The notes under the pieces are model-generated. The model saw nothing but the letters and a program-made list of their open reading frames with translations. It had not been told where the DNA came from and made no database searches. 64,000 nt of DNA from Levilactobacillus yonginensis (GTDB lineage Bacteria; Bacillota; Bacilli; Lactobacillales; Lactobacillaceae). This document shows, piece by piece, positions 9,185-17,628 of the stretch. The translations under genes and the position numbers were made by a program. The stretch's first letter is position 1; each line of letters begins with the position of its first letter. The stretch spans positions 62,001-126,000 of the forward strand of contig NZ_RHNO01000006.1 in NCBI RefSeq assembly GCF_003946265.1. Direction: 5' to 3'.

Positions 9185-9224
9185 AGAAGGCGGTTAGTCA
9201 ATGTTCATTGCCTAACTGCCTTCT
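9185..9224. terminator. Long hairpin after the 9237 gene
   Basis: AGAAGGCGGTTAG..CAATG pairs with CATTG.CTAACTGCCTTCT, nearly 19 bp with a two-base loop. It has no T-run on either side but sits 12 bp after the minus-strand stop at 9237, so it may be a weak terminator or RNA-stabilising stem. Confidence 0.5.
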
Positions 9225-9236
9225 GGGCCACTCTGT

Positions 9237-9764
9237 TTAATGAATCTTGCGAATCCGCCATAAATCAACGATTCCCATCATCGAGCCAAAGAAAATCGTC
9301 CGCCAGAATAGGCCAGTGAGGCTGGTCCATTTGATCAACTCCCGTAGCGCACTCACCTTATCAGTCGTGGCATCGGTGATGGCAAACAAAAAATAGGTGG
9401 CCACGCCATACATTATTCCGCTCACGATGGCTGCCCGTAAAACGAGTTTTAGAGCACTAACCTTATCTGGGGCATCAGCCGGATCTGACGATCGAATTTC
9501 TATGCTCCGACCGGCGAAGCGCAGGTAGAACAGAAGGTAGAAAATAAATATAATGTCGGCGTAAATGAAAACGAGCAGTGCCGTGGTCGGTTGGGCAATC
9601 CAAATGCTCACGACCACGGGGATTACCAATAAAAAACCAATACACATTAATAGTGCATTGAAGATAATTTGATGAAGGGCCCGACGCTGCTCAGCACTCA
9701 GGTCCCAGTTGATGCCGTAGAATCGCTTGATGAGTTGCTCACGAAAATCCCGTTGCTTGTGCAT
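9237..9764 (-). CDS. Integral membrane protein, possibly DUF3278-like
   Basis: 175 aa from ATG 9764, with GGAGG 9 nt upstream. The N-terminus is charged and contains LIKRFYGINWDLS, a start I associate loosely with the DUF3278 family of lactobacilli. Four hydrophobic segments follow, at about residues 38-58, 64-82, 108-130 and 145-165. No catalytic motif is seen. It is a single gene with a hairpin downstream. The ~850 bp upstream are non-coding and hold a parS-like site and two repeat elements. Function unknown. Confidence 0.65.
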   Translation of the reverse strand: MHKQRDFREQLIKRFYGINWDLSAEQRRALHQIIFNALLMCIGFLLVIPVVVSIWIAQPTTALLVFIYADIIFIFYLLFYLRFAGRSIEIRSSDPADAPDKVSALKLVLRAAIVSGIMYGVATYFLFAITDATTDKVSALRELIKWTSLTGLFWRTIFFGSMMGIVDLWRIRKIH

Positions 9765-9893
9765 GGCATGATTCCTCCCTTGAAACGACCCGTGAACTGG
9801 GCGAATGAGGTCGCTGATTAGCCCTAGTCTGCGAGGGGACGGATTGTCAGTCAAGGCGGACCCCTTAGCTGGTTCGTTGACTGTTCGAGAAGA

Positions 9894-9909
9894 TGTTTCA
9901 TGTGAAACA
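9894..9909. promoter_or_regulatory. parS-like site
   Basis: TGTTTCATGTGAAACA differs from the Firmicutes ParB/Spo0J site TGTTTCACGTGAAACA only at one central base; both 7-bp arms are exact. Located in non-coding DNA. Whether ParB binds, and how close oriC is, cannot be told here. Confidence 0.55.
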
Positions 9910-10022
9910 GATGGTTGGACTATCAGGTTAGTAATCCAAAAGGTTGAAAGTACTGAAATACCCACTGTGCCTGATTCAACAAGGATTGGGTGTTGGAGCT
10001 TAGTCAGACATAGTGGAAAATT

Positions 10023-10198
10023 GCCGCCTGACCGTTCGCCAAATTTGGACCGGAACGCGGTGGGAAGGACGGGACAAGCCAAAGGGCGGTCTTGCCCCTC
10101 GCTTGAAGCCGCAAAGGCACGTCTTCAAGTCGCCATTTTTAAGAAAATCACTTAAAAATCCCACGGCTGAGTCCAAATTTGGCTCACTCTACGGCTAC
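10023..10198 (-). repeat. Type-1 structured element, divergent copy
   Basis: Reads as the minus-strand form of the family: GACAAGCCAAAGGGCGGTCTTG followed by CTCG, a CTTGAAG hairpin with CTTCAAG, and a terminal stem CCAAATTTGG repeated at both ends. Base identity to the others is low except in the junction words, but the order of hairpins is the same. Confidence 0.6.
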
Positions 10199-10274
10199 GT
10201 AGTGGCACACCAATAATATTGAGTAAGTGCTGTCATGCAAGTTCTTAAGCTAGCTCGGTTCCTAGAACCCGTTT

Positions 10275-10455
10275 AACCGGAGGGGGTCAGAGGTGGAGCC
10301 AGCTGTGTCGACGGTGTTAGCCGATTCTCGGCTTACAGCGTGGGAAGTGGTTGGAGACTGGTGGTTTTTCCAGACTTCAAACCGAGCCGCAGGACCGCTT
10401 TTCAGGCCGCAGGCGTTCCCCACAGCAGGCGGAATCTCTGACCGCCTCTGGTGGC
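10275..10455 (+). repeat. Type-1 structured element, copy 2
   Basis: Begins ACCGGAGGGGGTCAGAG and ends CTCTGACCGCCTCTGG. Contains CAGCTGTGTCGACGGTGTT, hairpin GCCGATTCTCGGC and CCCCACAGCAGG. Head-to-head with the divergent copy 76 bp to its left. Confidence 0.8.
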
Positions 10456-10546
10456 TGGGTGAGACTAATTTTAAGTCTATACCGCCTTACTATTCTTGGT
10501 TTGATAACGTTTTTTTTTTGAACTTTTAACCTTTAATTAGTAACTC

Positions 10547-10578
10547 AAAAAAGCGGTATGACTGCCGTCATACCGCTT
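10547..10578 (-). terminator. Terminator of the ybaK / HExxH gene pair
   Basis: On the minus strand AAGCGGTATGAC pairs with GTCATACCGCTT, followed by six T; 35 bp after the stop at 10613. Confidence 0.88.
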
Positions 10579-10612
10579 CCTATGAAGCATAGTTTAAATT
10601 TATCCGGTACGA

Positions 10613-11416
10613 CTAGTGATCCTTAATCTGCAAACCCAAGCGGACTAGTAGATTAGTCAGGAAGGAGACAAACAGAGAGTAGCCGAGAACCAGCGCTAAT
10701 AAGGTAATTGCTGCCGCAACGACCTTTAAAAAACCGTCCGCCAGATTCAGCATGGTGAGGATCACGGTTACGGCCGTGATGATGCCAATGAAGCCAATTA
10801 GCCCGATACGGGAGTTGGCAAAGTCCGCGGCACTTAGATCGAAGCCACCAATACTAATATTGAGCGATAGCAAAATCATAATCGTCCAACGAATGAACGG
10901 GTGGGTATCGCCACCCAGCGCCTGTGAGAAGCCCTGCCAATTCAGGTTGAAAGGGTCGGCTACTAGGGCCAACATGCCGTTGAAAATACTGGGAATCAAT
11001 AAGGCCGTCAAGCCTAACAACACTGCGGCACAGCCGAAAATTGGGGCAATACCGATAAACAAATTGCCAATGGTTTGGTACCAGTTGCGTTGATTCCAGG
11101 TGTGATTGACGTAGCCTAGTGCCAGGTCAGGCTGGCCATCGGCACCAACTCGATCTGGATGGGGTCGCTTTAATAATCGGACGCGATCGATGCGATGACC
11201 AAATAAGACGGCCGTTAGCAGGTGACTGAGTTCATGGAAGAAGATACCAATGAATCCTAGGTAGAGCTCGCTGTTCACGCCGAAACCATTGGCTAAGAAT
11301 TTTTTCGTATCGCGGTTGAGGTAGGTGAGCAACGTGACGAAGATGAAGGGAATCACTAGGAGGTTTAGTCCCACGATGCCGAGATTTTTAAAAATCACGG
11401 TCAGATCCGTATTCAT
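10613..11416 (-). CDS. Membrane protein with HExxH zinc-protease motif (M50-like)
   Basis: 267 aa from ATG 11416, 4 bp after the stop of ybaK. Hydrophobic segments lie near residues 8-30, 45-70, 105-140 and 180-260. The second contains FIGIFFHELSHLLTAVLFGH, an HExxH zinc-binding motif inside a membrane span as in site-2/M50 proteases. A second ligand motif typical of M50 (NxxPxxxLDG) is not obvious, so proteolytic activity is inference. Co-transcribed with ybaK; the transcript ends at 10547. Confidence 0.6.
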   Translation of the reverse strand: MNTDLTVIFKNLGIVGLNLLVIPFIFVTLLTYLNRDTKKFLANGFGVNSELYLGFIGIFFHELSHLLTAVLFGHRIDRVRLLKRPHPDRVGADGQPDLALGYVNHTWNQRNWYQTIGNLFIGIAPIFGCAAVLLGLTALLIPSIFNGMLALVADPFNLNWQGFSQALGGDTHPFIRWTIMILLSLNISIGGFDLSAADFANSRIGLIGFIGIITAVTVILTMLNLADGFLKVVAAAITLLALVLGYSLFVSFLTNLLVRLGLQIKDH

Positions 11417-11420
11417 TTCC

Positions 11421-11924
11421 TTACTCCAGCAAGTCGGTGAACGTGCCATGAACCAGCGTTGCTAATTCTGTGGCATCGAGTTCCACCGACCGGCCAATCT
11501 GACCAGAGGAAACCAGTATCTGTCCCTGAGCTTGCGCCGTGTTGTCGAAGTAGATGGGGAAATGGTTCTTTTCCCAAATTCCGACGGGCGTGTTGGCACC
11601 GTGCTCGTAGCCGGTAGTTTTAACTAAGTCTTTTAAAGGCACCATGTCGACTTTTTTATTACCAGAAGCCTTGGCCAGCTTCTTCTCATCGAGGTGTTCA
11701 TCAATAGGTAAAACGCCGACAACGGGACCAGTGGTAGGGCCACTCAGAACCAAAGTTTTGTAAATGTGGTGCTCATCGACGTTATCGTGTTCAACGTCTA
11801 ACTGGGCCACGTCCCCCTTGGTATGGGTGGCGAATTCAAACTGCTTGTAGGTAATTTTATTCTTATCTAATATCTGTTCGACGAGCGTCTTGTGGAGACG
11901 TTTGCCCTTTTTCTTTTTAGCCAT
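11421..11924 (-). CDS. ybaK: Cys-tRNA(Pro)/Cys-tRNA deacylase, YbaK/EbsC family
   Basis: 167 aa from ATG 11924 (GAAAGGTGAG upstream). A Lys-rich start precedes the YbaK fold: FEFATHTKGDVAQLDVEHD, IYKTLVLSG and VGVLPIDEHLDEKKLAKASG, then KKVDMVPLKDLVKTTGYEHG with the conserved region near the GANTPVGI loop. The enzyme hydrolyses mischarged Cys-tRNA(Pro) in the cytoplasm and works beside prolyl-tRNA synthetase. First gene of a two-gene unit with the HExxH membrane protein. Confidence 0.88.
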   Translation of the reverse strand: MAKKKKGKRLHKTLVEQILDKNKITYKQFEFATHTKGDVAQLDVEHDNVDEHHIYKTLVLSGPTTGPVVGVLPIDEHLDEKKLAKASGNKKVDMVPLKDLVKTTGYEHGANTPVGIWEKNHFPIYFDNTAQAQGQILVSSGQIGRSVELDATELATLVHGTFTDLLE

Positions 11925-12077
11925 GGGACTCACCTTTCGAAAGTAATCTTTATAATTGGACCGCACTTTAAAAATAAATGGAACGGTTGTTTTTGAAGAA
12001 AAGAAGACACCGCCACTAAAACCTGTTATACTCTAACACAGAGAATTGTCTAGTTGAAGAGTTTATGAGGAGATATC

Positions 12078-12803
12078 ATGGCAGATTTAGTCTATCGACA
12101 AGTAATGCGCGACTTGAAGCAACGCATTCATCAAAATGAATTTCCCAACAAACGGCTCCCGGATGAACGGAGTCTGAGCGAGGCCTATGGGGTCAGCCGC
12201 AGCTCCGTGAAGCGGGCCCTAAGTGTTTTGGCCAACCAGGGGATCATCTTTAAGAAGCGGGGATCAGGAACCTTCATTAACCCATTATATATGAAAAACC
12301 AATCGATTTTTCAATATGAAGGATCTAATTTAGGAATTACCGACAGTATGAAGTCAGCGGGGAATACACCAGGGATTCGGTTGTTAAAGTTTGACGTGGT
12401 GCCTGCTAGTAAGGAAATCCAACAAGATTTATTTTTGGACGCCGGGGACTTTGTCTACGAAATCAAACGACTGCGGTTATTTGATGACAAACCCTTTATG
12501 ATTGAAACGGGCTACATTCCCATCAAGATTGCGCCTAATCTATCCCAGAAAACGGTGGGGGACTCCATCTTTAACTACCTTGAAAGTCAGGGTAAGGTGG
12601 TTACTAAGTCCTTCATGTCGATTCAAGCCCAGCCCTCAACGGCGGAAGATCAAGAACTCCTAAACCTGAAGCCGGTGGAACCCGTCGGCATCATGGAGGG
12701 TGTGTTCTTCCTGGATGACGGCACACCGTTTGAATTTTCTAACATGCGGTTGCATTACCAGTATTTGAACTATAACACCTTTGTTTCATTAGAAGAAGAA
12801 TAA
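12078..12803 (+). CDS. GntR/HutC-type regulator with UTRA ligand domain
   Basis: 241 aa from ATG 12078 with GAGGAG at the right distance. Residues 1-70 form a winged HTH: LKQRIHQNEFPNKRLPDERSL, AYGVSRSSVKRALSVLANQG, FKKRGSGTFI. Residues 95-235 match a UTRA effector domain, with DFVYEIKRLRLFDDKPFMIE and the PFEFSNMRLHYQY end. UTRA domains bind small sugars or phosphates. It is a single gene upstream of xpkA; a local role in phosphoketolase control is possible but not shown. Terminator at 12890. Confidence 0.85.
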   Translation: MADLVYRQVMRDLKQRIHQNEFPNKRLPDERSLSEAYGVSRSSVKRALSVLANQGIIFKKRGSGTFINPLYMKNQSIFQYEGSNLGITDSMKSAGNTPGIRLLKFDVVPASKEIQQDLFLDAGDFVYEIKRLRLFDDKPFMIETGYIPIKIAPNLSQKTVGDSIFNYLESQGKVVTKSFMSIQAQPSTAEDQELLNLKPVEPVGIMEGVFFLDDGTPFEFSNMRLHYQYLNYNTFVSLEEE

Positions 12804-12889
12804 AGCGACCGTGGATTGTGAAAGTGGTTTGTCCGCAAAGAAATTTACCGGTTGTCGTACGGTTTAACTATATACGTTCGGAACGCTAA

Positions 12890-12923
12890 AGGGTTTGAGA
12901 CTTTTATCTCAAATCCTTTTTTT
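12890..12923 (+). terminator. Terminator of the GntR gene
   Basis: GGGTTTGAGA pairs with TCTCAAATCC and runs into seven T. Confidence 0.85.
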
Positions 12924-12985
12924 ATGGATGCAATTGCTTGTGGTCCGTGTTTTTATAAATTGATACGACCCAATTTTCTAAAAGG

Positions 12986-13013
12986 TTGACTTTTCAAAAA
13001 AAGAAGCTATGAT
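12986..13013 (+). promoter_or_regulatory. xpkA promoter
   Basis: TTGACT and TATGAT separated by 16 bp, about 100 bp upstream of the xpkA start. The leader has no obvious regulatory hairpin. Confidence 0.7.
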
Positions 13014-13116
13014 AGAGGCTGTAAAAACATCCCGGTATTCAATACGAGATAAATTTTACACATTTTCTATCAACTAGATTATGCAGTTACGAATTCAAAG
13101 AAGGAGTGTTAATTAC

Positions 13117-15501
13117 ATGGCAAATACAGACTTCGACTCCAAGGCATACTTGGAAGGCGTAGACAAGTACTGGCGTGCAGCGAACTACCTGTCAGTCGGT
13201 CAATTATTTTTGCGTGACAACCCATTATTGAAGCGTGACTTAACCTCTGATGATGTAAAGATTAAGCCAATTGGTCACTGGGGAACAATCGTTTCTCAAA
13301 ACTTTATTTATGCTCACTTAAACCGGGCAATCTTAAAGTACAACTTGAACATGTTCTATATTGAAGGTTCAGGTCATGGTGGCCAAGTTATGGTTTCTAA
13401 CTCATATCTTGATGGAAGCTACAGTGAAATTTATCCAAACATTTCCCAAGACGAAGAAGGTTTGAAGCGTTTATTCAAGCAATTCTCCTTCCCAGGTGGT
13501 GTTGCATCTCATGCCGCCCCTGAAACACCAGGTTCTATCCATGAAGGTGGGGAACTCGGTTACAGCCTTTCCCATGGGACTGGTGCTATCTTAGATAACC
13601 CAGACGTCATTGCCGCAGTTGAAATTGGTGATGGGGAATCCGAAACTGGCCCATTGGCCGCTTCATGGTTCTCAGACAAGTTCATCAACCCAATCAAAGA
13701 CGGTGCCGTTTTACCTATCATCAACATGAACGGGTTCAAGATTTCTAACCCAACCATCCTGTCACGGATGTCCGACGAAGACTTGACCAAGTACTTCGAA
13801 GGAATGGGCTGGGATCCTCACTTCGTTGAAATTGATGAAAACGAAAAGGACTTCACGCGGGTTCACGAAGACATGGCTAAGACGATGGACGAAGTTATTC
13901 CTGAAATCAAGTCCATTCAAAAGCATGCTCGTGAAAACAACGATGACTCATTGCCTAACTGGCCAATGATTATCTTCCGTTCACCTAAGGGCTGGACTGG
14001 TCCCAAGGCTGATTTGGATGGTAACCCAATCGAAGGCTCCTTCCGTGCGCATCAAGTGCCAATTCCCGTTGCCGCTGGCGACATGGAACACGCTGACACG
14101 TTGGTCAACTGGATGAAGTCTTACAAACCAGAAGAATTATTCAACGAAGACGGTTCCGTTAAGGAAGAAGTCCGTGACATGGCCCCTAAGGGCGATCAAC
14201 GGATGGCAATGAACCCTATCACTAATGGTGGGATCAAGCCAGAACCATTGAAGTTGCCAGACTACAAGAAGTACGCTTTGGACATCCCAGAACACGGGAA
14301 GACCATCGCACAAGACATGTTAGTTTGGTCTGATTATCTGGCTGATGTCATGAAGTTGAACCCAGAAAACTTCCGGGCTTTTGGTCCTGACGAATCCAAG
14401 TCTAATCGCCTTTACAGCATGTTGGATTACGGTAAGCGTCAATGGATGGAAAACATCAAGGAACCAAATGATGAAAACATGGCTCACGAAGGCCGGGTCA
14501 TTGACTCACAACTTTCCGAACACCAAGCTGAAGGTTGGTTGGAAGGTTACGTTCTGACTGGTCGTCATGGTTTCTTCGCCACCTACGAATCATTTGGGCG
14601 GGTTGTTGATTCCATGTTGACGCAACACATGAAGTGGTTGCGTAAGGCTACGGAACAAGACTGGCGTCATGACTATCCATCATTGAACTTCGTGGATACC
14701 TCAACTGTCTTCCAGCAAGACCACAACGGGTACACCCACCAAGATCCTGGTATGTTGACCCACTTGGCTGAAAAGAAGCCAGAATTCATTCGTGAATACT
14801 TGCCAGCCGATGCCAACACCTTGTTAGCTGTTGGTGACGTGGCCTTCTCTAGCCGTCAAAAGATCAACTTGATCGTGACGTCTAAGCACCCACGTCCACA
14901 ATGGTTCTCCATTGATGAAGCCACTAACCTGGTTCACAATGGGTTGGGCTACGTTGACTGGGCTTCTACTGACCAAGGTCAAGAACCTGATATCGTCTTT
15001 GCTGCAGCTGGTACTGAACCAACTTGGGAATCATTAGCCGCAATTTCATTATTGCATGACGAATTCCCTGAAATGAAGATTCGCTTCATCAACGTGGTTG
15101 ATCTCTTGAAGCTTCGTTCACCTAAGTTGGACCCTCGTGGGATTTCCGATGATGAATTCGACCGTCTGTTTACGACAGACAAGCCTGTCATCTTCGCCTT
15201 CCACGGCTACGAAGACCTGGTTAAGGATCTCTTCTTTGACCGGACGAACCACAACCTTTACGTTCACGGTTACCGTGAAAACGGTGATATCACCACGCCA
15301 TTTGATATGCGTGTCCTGAACCACTTGGACCGTTACCACTTGGCTAAGGAAGCCGTTAACGCCATCGATTCATACGCTATCAAGGGTGCTTACTTCACTC
15401 AGCGGATGGACGACATGGTTGCTAAGCACAATGCTTACATCCGTGAGGTTGGGACCGATTTACCAGAAGTTAACGACTGGCAATGGAAGCCACTTAAGTA
15501 A
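13117..15501 (+). CDS. xpkA: Xylulose-5-phosphate/fructose-6-phosphate phosphoketolase
   Basis: 794 aa. ATG at 13117 follows AAAGAAGGAG; the in-frame ATG at 13081 lies before the ribosome site. A thiamine-diphosphate enzyme that splits xylulose-5-P into glyceraldehyde-3-P and acetyl phosphate, the key step of heterolactic fermentation, in the cytoplasm. Visible family blocks: [45 protein letters not shown] (the GDG ThDP-Mg motif), [14 protein letters not shown] and [12 protein letters not shown]. Length is normal. Codon use is strongly biased (GAA, AAC, CCA), as for a highly expressed gene. Monocistronic, with promoter at 12986 and terminator at 15541. Its acetyl phosphate feeds acetate kinase (start of the window). 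Confidence 0.97.
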   Translation: MANTDFDSKAYLEGVDKYWRAANYLSVGQLFLRDNPLLKRDLTSDDVKIKPIGHWGTIVSQNFIYAHLNRAILKYNLNMFYIEGSGHGGQVMVSNSYLDGSYSEIYPNISQDEEGLKRLFKQFSFPGGVASHAAPETPGSIHEGGELGYSLSHGTGAILDNPDVIAAVEIGDGESETGPLAASWFSDKFINPIKDGAVLPIINMNGFKISNPTILSRMSDEDLTKYFEGMGWDPHFVEIDENEKDFTRVHEDMAKTMDEVIPEIKSIQKHARENNDDSLPNWPMIIFRSPKGWTGPKADLDGNPIEGSFRAHQVPIPVAAGDMEHADTLVNWMKSYKPEELFNEDGSVKEEVRDMAPKGDQRMAMNPITNGGIKPEPLKLPDYKKYALDIPEHGKTIAQDMLVWSDYLADVMKLNPENFRAFGPDESKSNRLYSMLDYGKRQWMENIKEPNDENMAHEGRVIDSQLSEHQAEGWLEGYVLTGRHGFFATYESFGRVVDSMLTQHMKWLRKATEQDWRHDYPSLNFVDTSTVFQQDHNGYTHQDPGMLTHLAEKKPEFIREYLPADANTLLAVGDVAFSSRQKINLIVTSKHPRPQWFSIDEATNLVHNGLGYVDWASTDQGQEPDIVFAAAGTEPTWESLAAISLLHDEFPEMKIRFINVVDLLKLRSPKLDPRGISDDEFDRLFTTDKPVIFAFHGYEDLVKDLFFDRTNHNLYVHGYRENGDITTPFDMRVLNHLDRYHLAKEAVNAIDSYAIKGAYFTQRMDDMVAKHNAYIREVGTDLPEVNDWQWKPLK

Positions 15502-15540
15502 TCTACGGATTACAGTGGTTTAAAAAGCAAACTTAAATAA

Positions 15541-15586
15541 GACGCGCAAGAATTGCTCGAAAGGGCCGTTCTTGCGCGTCTTTTTT
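15541..15586 (+). terminator. xpkA terminator
   Basis: GACGCGCAAGAA pairs with TTCTTGCGCGTC, followed by six T. Confidence 0.93.
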
Positions 15587-15613
15587 GTTGTGTCACTGCT
15601 TGTGGTCATGGGT

Positions 15614-15798
15614 CACCGGTGGTCAGGGACTACGCCTGCTGTGGGGACCGCCTGCGGCCAAAGGGCGGTCCTCCGGCTCGACTTGAATCCCTGTTCAAGG
15701 TGCGAACAGAGCTTCAAGTTCGTCCCACGCTGTAGGTTGGCTTAAAATCGCCAGCCAACACCGTCGACACAGCTGACTCCGTCCCTGACCACCGGTGA
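15614..15798 (-). repeat. Type-1 structured element, copy 3
   Basis: Minus-strand reading: GTCAGGGACGGAGTCAGCTGTGTCG closes with CCCCACAGCAGGCGTAGTCCCTGAC. Inside are hairpins of the shared pattern GTTGGCTGGC..GCCAACCTAC, ACTTGAA..TTCAAGT and GGACCGCC..GGGCGGTCC. Follows the xpkA terminator. Confidence 0.85.
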
Positions 15799-15968
15799 CG
15801 GGGTTGGTTTCAGACAGAGACACCAATGAAGTTTGTTTTTTAAGCACAGGTTACTTCTTTAGCGTTATCTATTTTTAGTGATACCGTATAAAATAGCGAC
15901 GATTACCAAGACTATGTAAATGATGATAGACTCAGCCGTCGCGGCAATATCAAGGATGATTCGTAGCG

Positions 15969-16013
15969 AAAAAAGCTACCAACAACTCGTTAAGAACTTA
16001 TTGGTAGCTTTTT
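15969..16013 (-). terminator. Terminator of the liv operon
   Basis: Minus strand: AAGCTACCAA with TTGGTAGCTT then six T. It lies ~285 bp past the last liv-operon gene with repeat copy 4 between. Between this and copy 3 (15799-15968) only a remnant-like open frame without a start is seen. Confidence 0.85.
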
Positions 16014-16086
16014 GCGTTATCAGCTTGCTGAAGATAGTGGATGTTGTGGTTAGGTGGTTAGAGGGAGTTTGTCTAGAAAGGTCAAT

Positions 16087-16275
16087 GTAGCCGGAAATCG
16101 TCAGGGGGGTTACCGGCTGTGTCGGTGGCGTTAACTCGGTGGTTTTCCGAGTCTACGCCACGGGACGAGCTTTCAGACTTGATGAAGGACCAAGGCTGAA
16201 AGTCGAGGGCCAAGACCGACCTGTGGCTTGGCCCGGTCCCCATAGCAGGTGGCACCCCTGACGATTGGAGGCGGT
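16087..16275 (+). repeat. Type-1 structured element, copy 4
   Basis: Starts GTAGCCGGAAATCGTCAGGG and ends CCCTGACGATTGGAGGCGG. Hairpin GTGGCGTTAACTCGG pairs with CCGAGTCTACGCCAC. The second hairpin is GAGCTTTCAGACTTG..GGCTGAAAGTCGAG; the third is GGGCCAAG..CTTGGCCC, here strongly changed but still paired. Inside the liv 3' UTR. Confidence 0.88.
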
Positions 16276-16297
16276 CAACATACATCAATACTAGCGG

Positions 16298-16921
16298 TTA
16301 AACCACGTCAAACCCAGCCTCCGCTAAGATCTGATTAACGGTAGCGGCCTGGTCGTTAGCGATGTGAAGTTCGATGACCCGTTCCTGATTTTCACGGACC
16401 ACCATTAACGTTTGAATGCTGAGGTCGTGGTCGGCTAAGACCTGGCCAACCTTGAAGATGACCCCCGTATGGTCGTGGGCTACGCGGATACGACTGATGA
16501 CACCAGGTTCACCGTAACCGGAAATATTGAGGAAGGCGTCCAAAATATCGTTATTGGTAATGATGCCAACGACGCGATCATTGGCCATCACTGGCAGGAC
16601 GCTAATTTTATGTTCTCGCATTTGGTAGATGGCATCCTCTAGTTGAGCGCCGGCCGGAATAGTTTGGACGTTCTTTTCCATAATACTGGCAACGGTGGTC
16701 TTGGTCAGGAGGTAGTTGGTCTCGTAAACGGAAAGACTGGTTGCTTGTGAGGGCAGTGCCCGAGAAATGATGCCCTGAGTAATCAGGCCGACCATGGTTT
16801 CTCCGTCCATAACGGGGAGTCGGTGAATCTGATTTTGTTTCATTAATTCAACTGCGCCGCTGACGGTCATTTGGGGACTGACGACGACTAATTGTTGGGT
16901 CATGTAATCTGCTACACTCAT
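16298..16921 (-). CDS. CBS-pair plus ACT domain protein (AcuB-like) of the liv operon
   Basis: 207 aa; ATG at 16921 follows TTAGGAGG and lies 2 bp after the livF stop. Two CBS motifs occupy residues 1-135 (VADYMTQQLVVVSP, IHRLPVMDG and VASIMEKNVQTIPAG, ISVLPVM..VVGIITNNDIL). Residues 140-207 form an ACT domain starting ISRIRVAHDHTGVIFKVGQVL. CBS pairs bind adenosyl compounds and ACT domains bind amino acids, so this is probably a cytoplasmic sensor that tunes the importer. That role is inference from the fusion and its place as last gene of the importer operon. Confidence 0.85.
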   Translation of the reverse strand: MSVADYMTQQLVVVSPQMTVSGAVELMKQNQIHRLPVMDGETMVGLITQGIISRALPSQATSLSVYETNYLLTKTTVASIMEKNVQTIPAGAQLEDAIYQMREHKISVLPVMANDRVVGIITNNDILDAFLNISGYGEPGVISRIRVAHDHTGVIFKVGQVLADHDLSIQTLMVVRENQERVIELHIANDQAATVNQILAEAGFDVV

Positions 16922-16923
16922 GG

Positions 16924-17628
16924 TTAACCTCCTAAGTAAGCCTTTTGGACGGCGGAATTGGTGAGAAGTTCCTGACCAGTTCCGTGAAGTTTCACCTCAC
17001 CTGCGGCTAAAACGTAGCCACGGTCGGCGATGGACAGGGCTTTTTTGGCGTTTTGTTCAATCAGTAATACCGTCGTACCAGCCTGATTGATGGCCTGAAT
17101 AATTTCGAAAATTTCATTAATAAATAGTGGGGCTAGGCCCATAGAGGGCTCATCCAGCAACATTAATTTGGGCCGGGCCATCAACGCCCGTCCCATGGCG
17201 AGCATCTGTTGTTCCCCACCAGAAAGGGTGGCGGCGTCTTGGTTAAGCCGCTGCTTAAGCACTGGGAAGTATTGATAGACGTCTTCATAGGCTTGGCTGA
17301 GGTGGGCGCGGTCTTTTCTAAGAAAGGCGCCCATTTGGAGGTTTTCTTGAACGGAGAGACCTGGAAAAATGTGGCGCCCCTCGGGAACCTGAGAGATACC
17401 AGCCTGTACAATCTTGGGAGCAGCGGTCTTTTGAATCGGGTGATCGAGGTAGGTGACCTCGCCGCTGACGGGCCGCATGATGCCCGAAATGGTGTGAAGA
17501 ATCGTTGATTTGCCAGCACCGTTAGCGCCAATCAGGGTAACGATTTCCCCCTGTTGGATGTTGAAGCTGACTTTTTTAACGGCCTGAATGGCCCCGTAGT
17601 TGACGACCAGATCTTTGACGTTGAGCAT
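16924..17628 (-). CDS. livF: Branched-chain amino-acid ABC importer ATPase LivF
   Basis: 234 aa. ATG at 17628 overlaps the livG stop by one base and has GGGAGG upstream. Walker A GANGAGKST at about 34-42, signature LSGGEQQMLAMGRAL, Walker B LMLLDEPSMGLAP, and the switch His replaced by the usual LLIEQNAKKAL of LivF proteins. With LivG it energises import of Leu/Ile/Val through LivH-LivM. Fifth gene of the liv unit. Confidence 0.93.
   Translation of the reverse strand: MLNVKDLVVNYGAIQAVKKVSFNIQQGEIVTLIGANGAGKSTILHTISGIMRPVSGEVTYLDHPIQKTAAPKIVQAGISQVPEGRHIFPGLSVQENLQMGAFLRKDRAHLSQAYEDVYQYFPVLKQRLNQDAATLSGGEQQMLAMGRALMARPKLMLLDEPSMGLAPLFINEIFEIIQAINQAGTTVLLIEQNAKKALSIADRGYVLAAGEVKLHGTGQELLTNSAVQKAYLGG

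Noticed and set aside
15868-15968. Minus-strand open frame encoding a hydrophobic peptide ending AILYGITKNR
   Set aside because: It reads like a small membrane protein tail but has no start codon or ribosome site and directly follows a terminator; probably a remnant.
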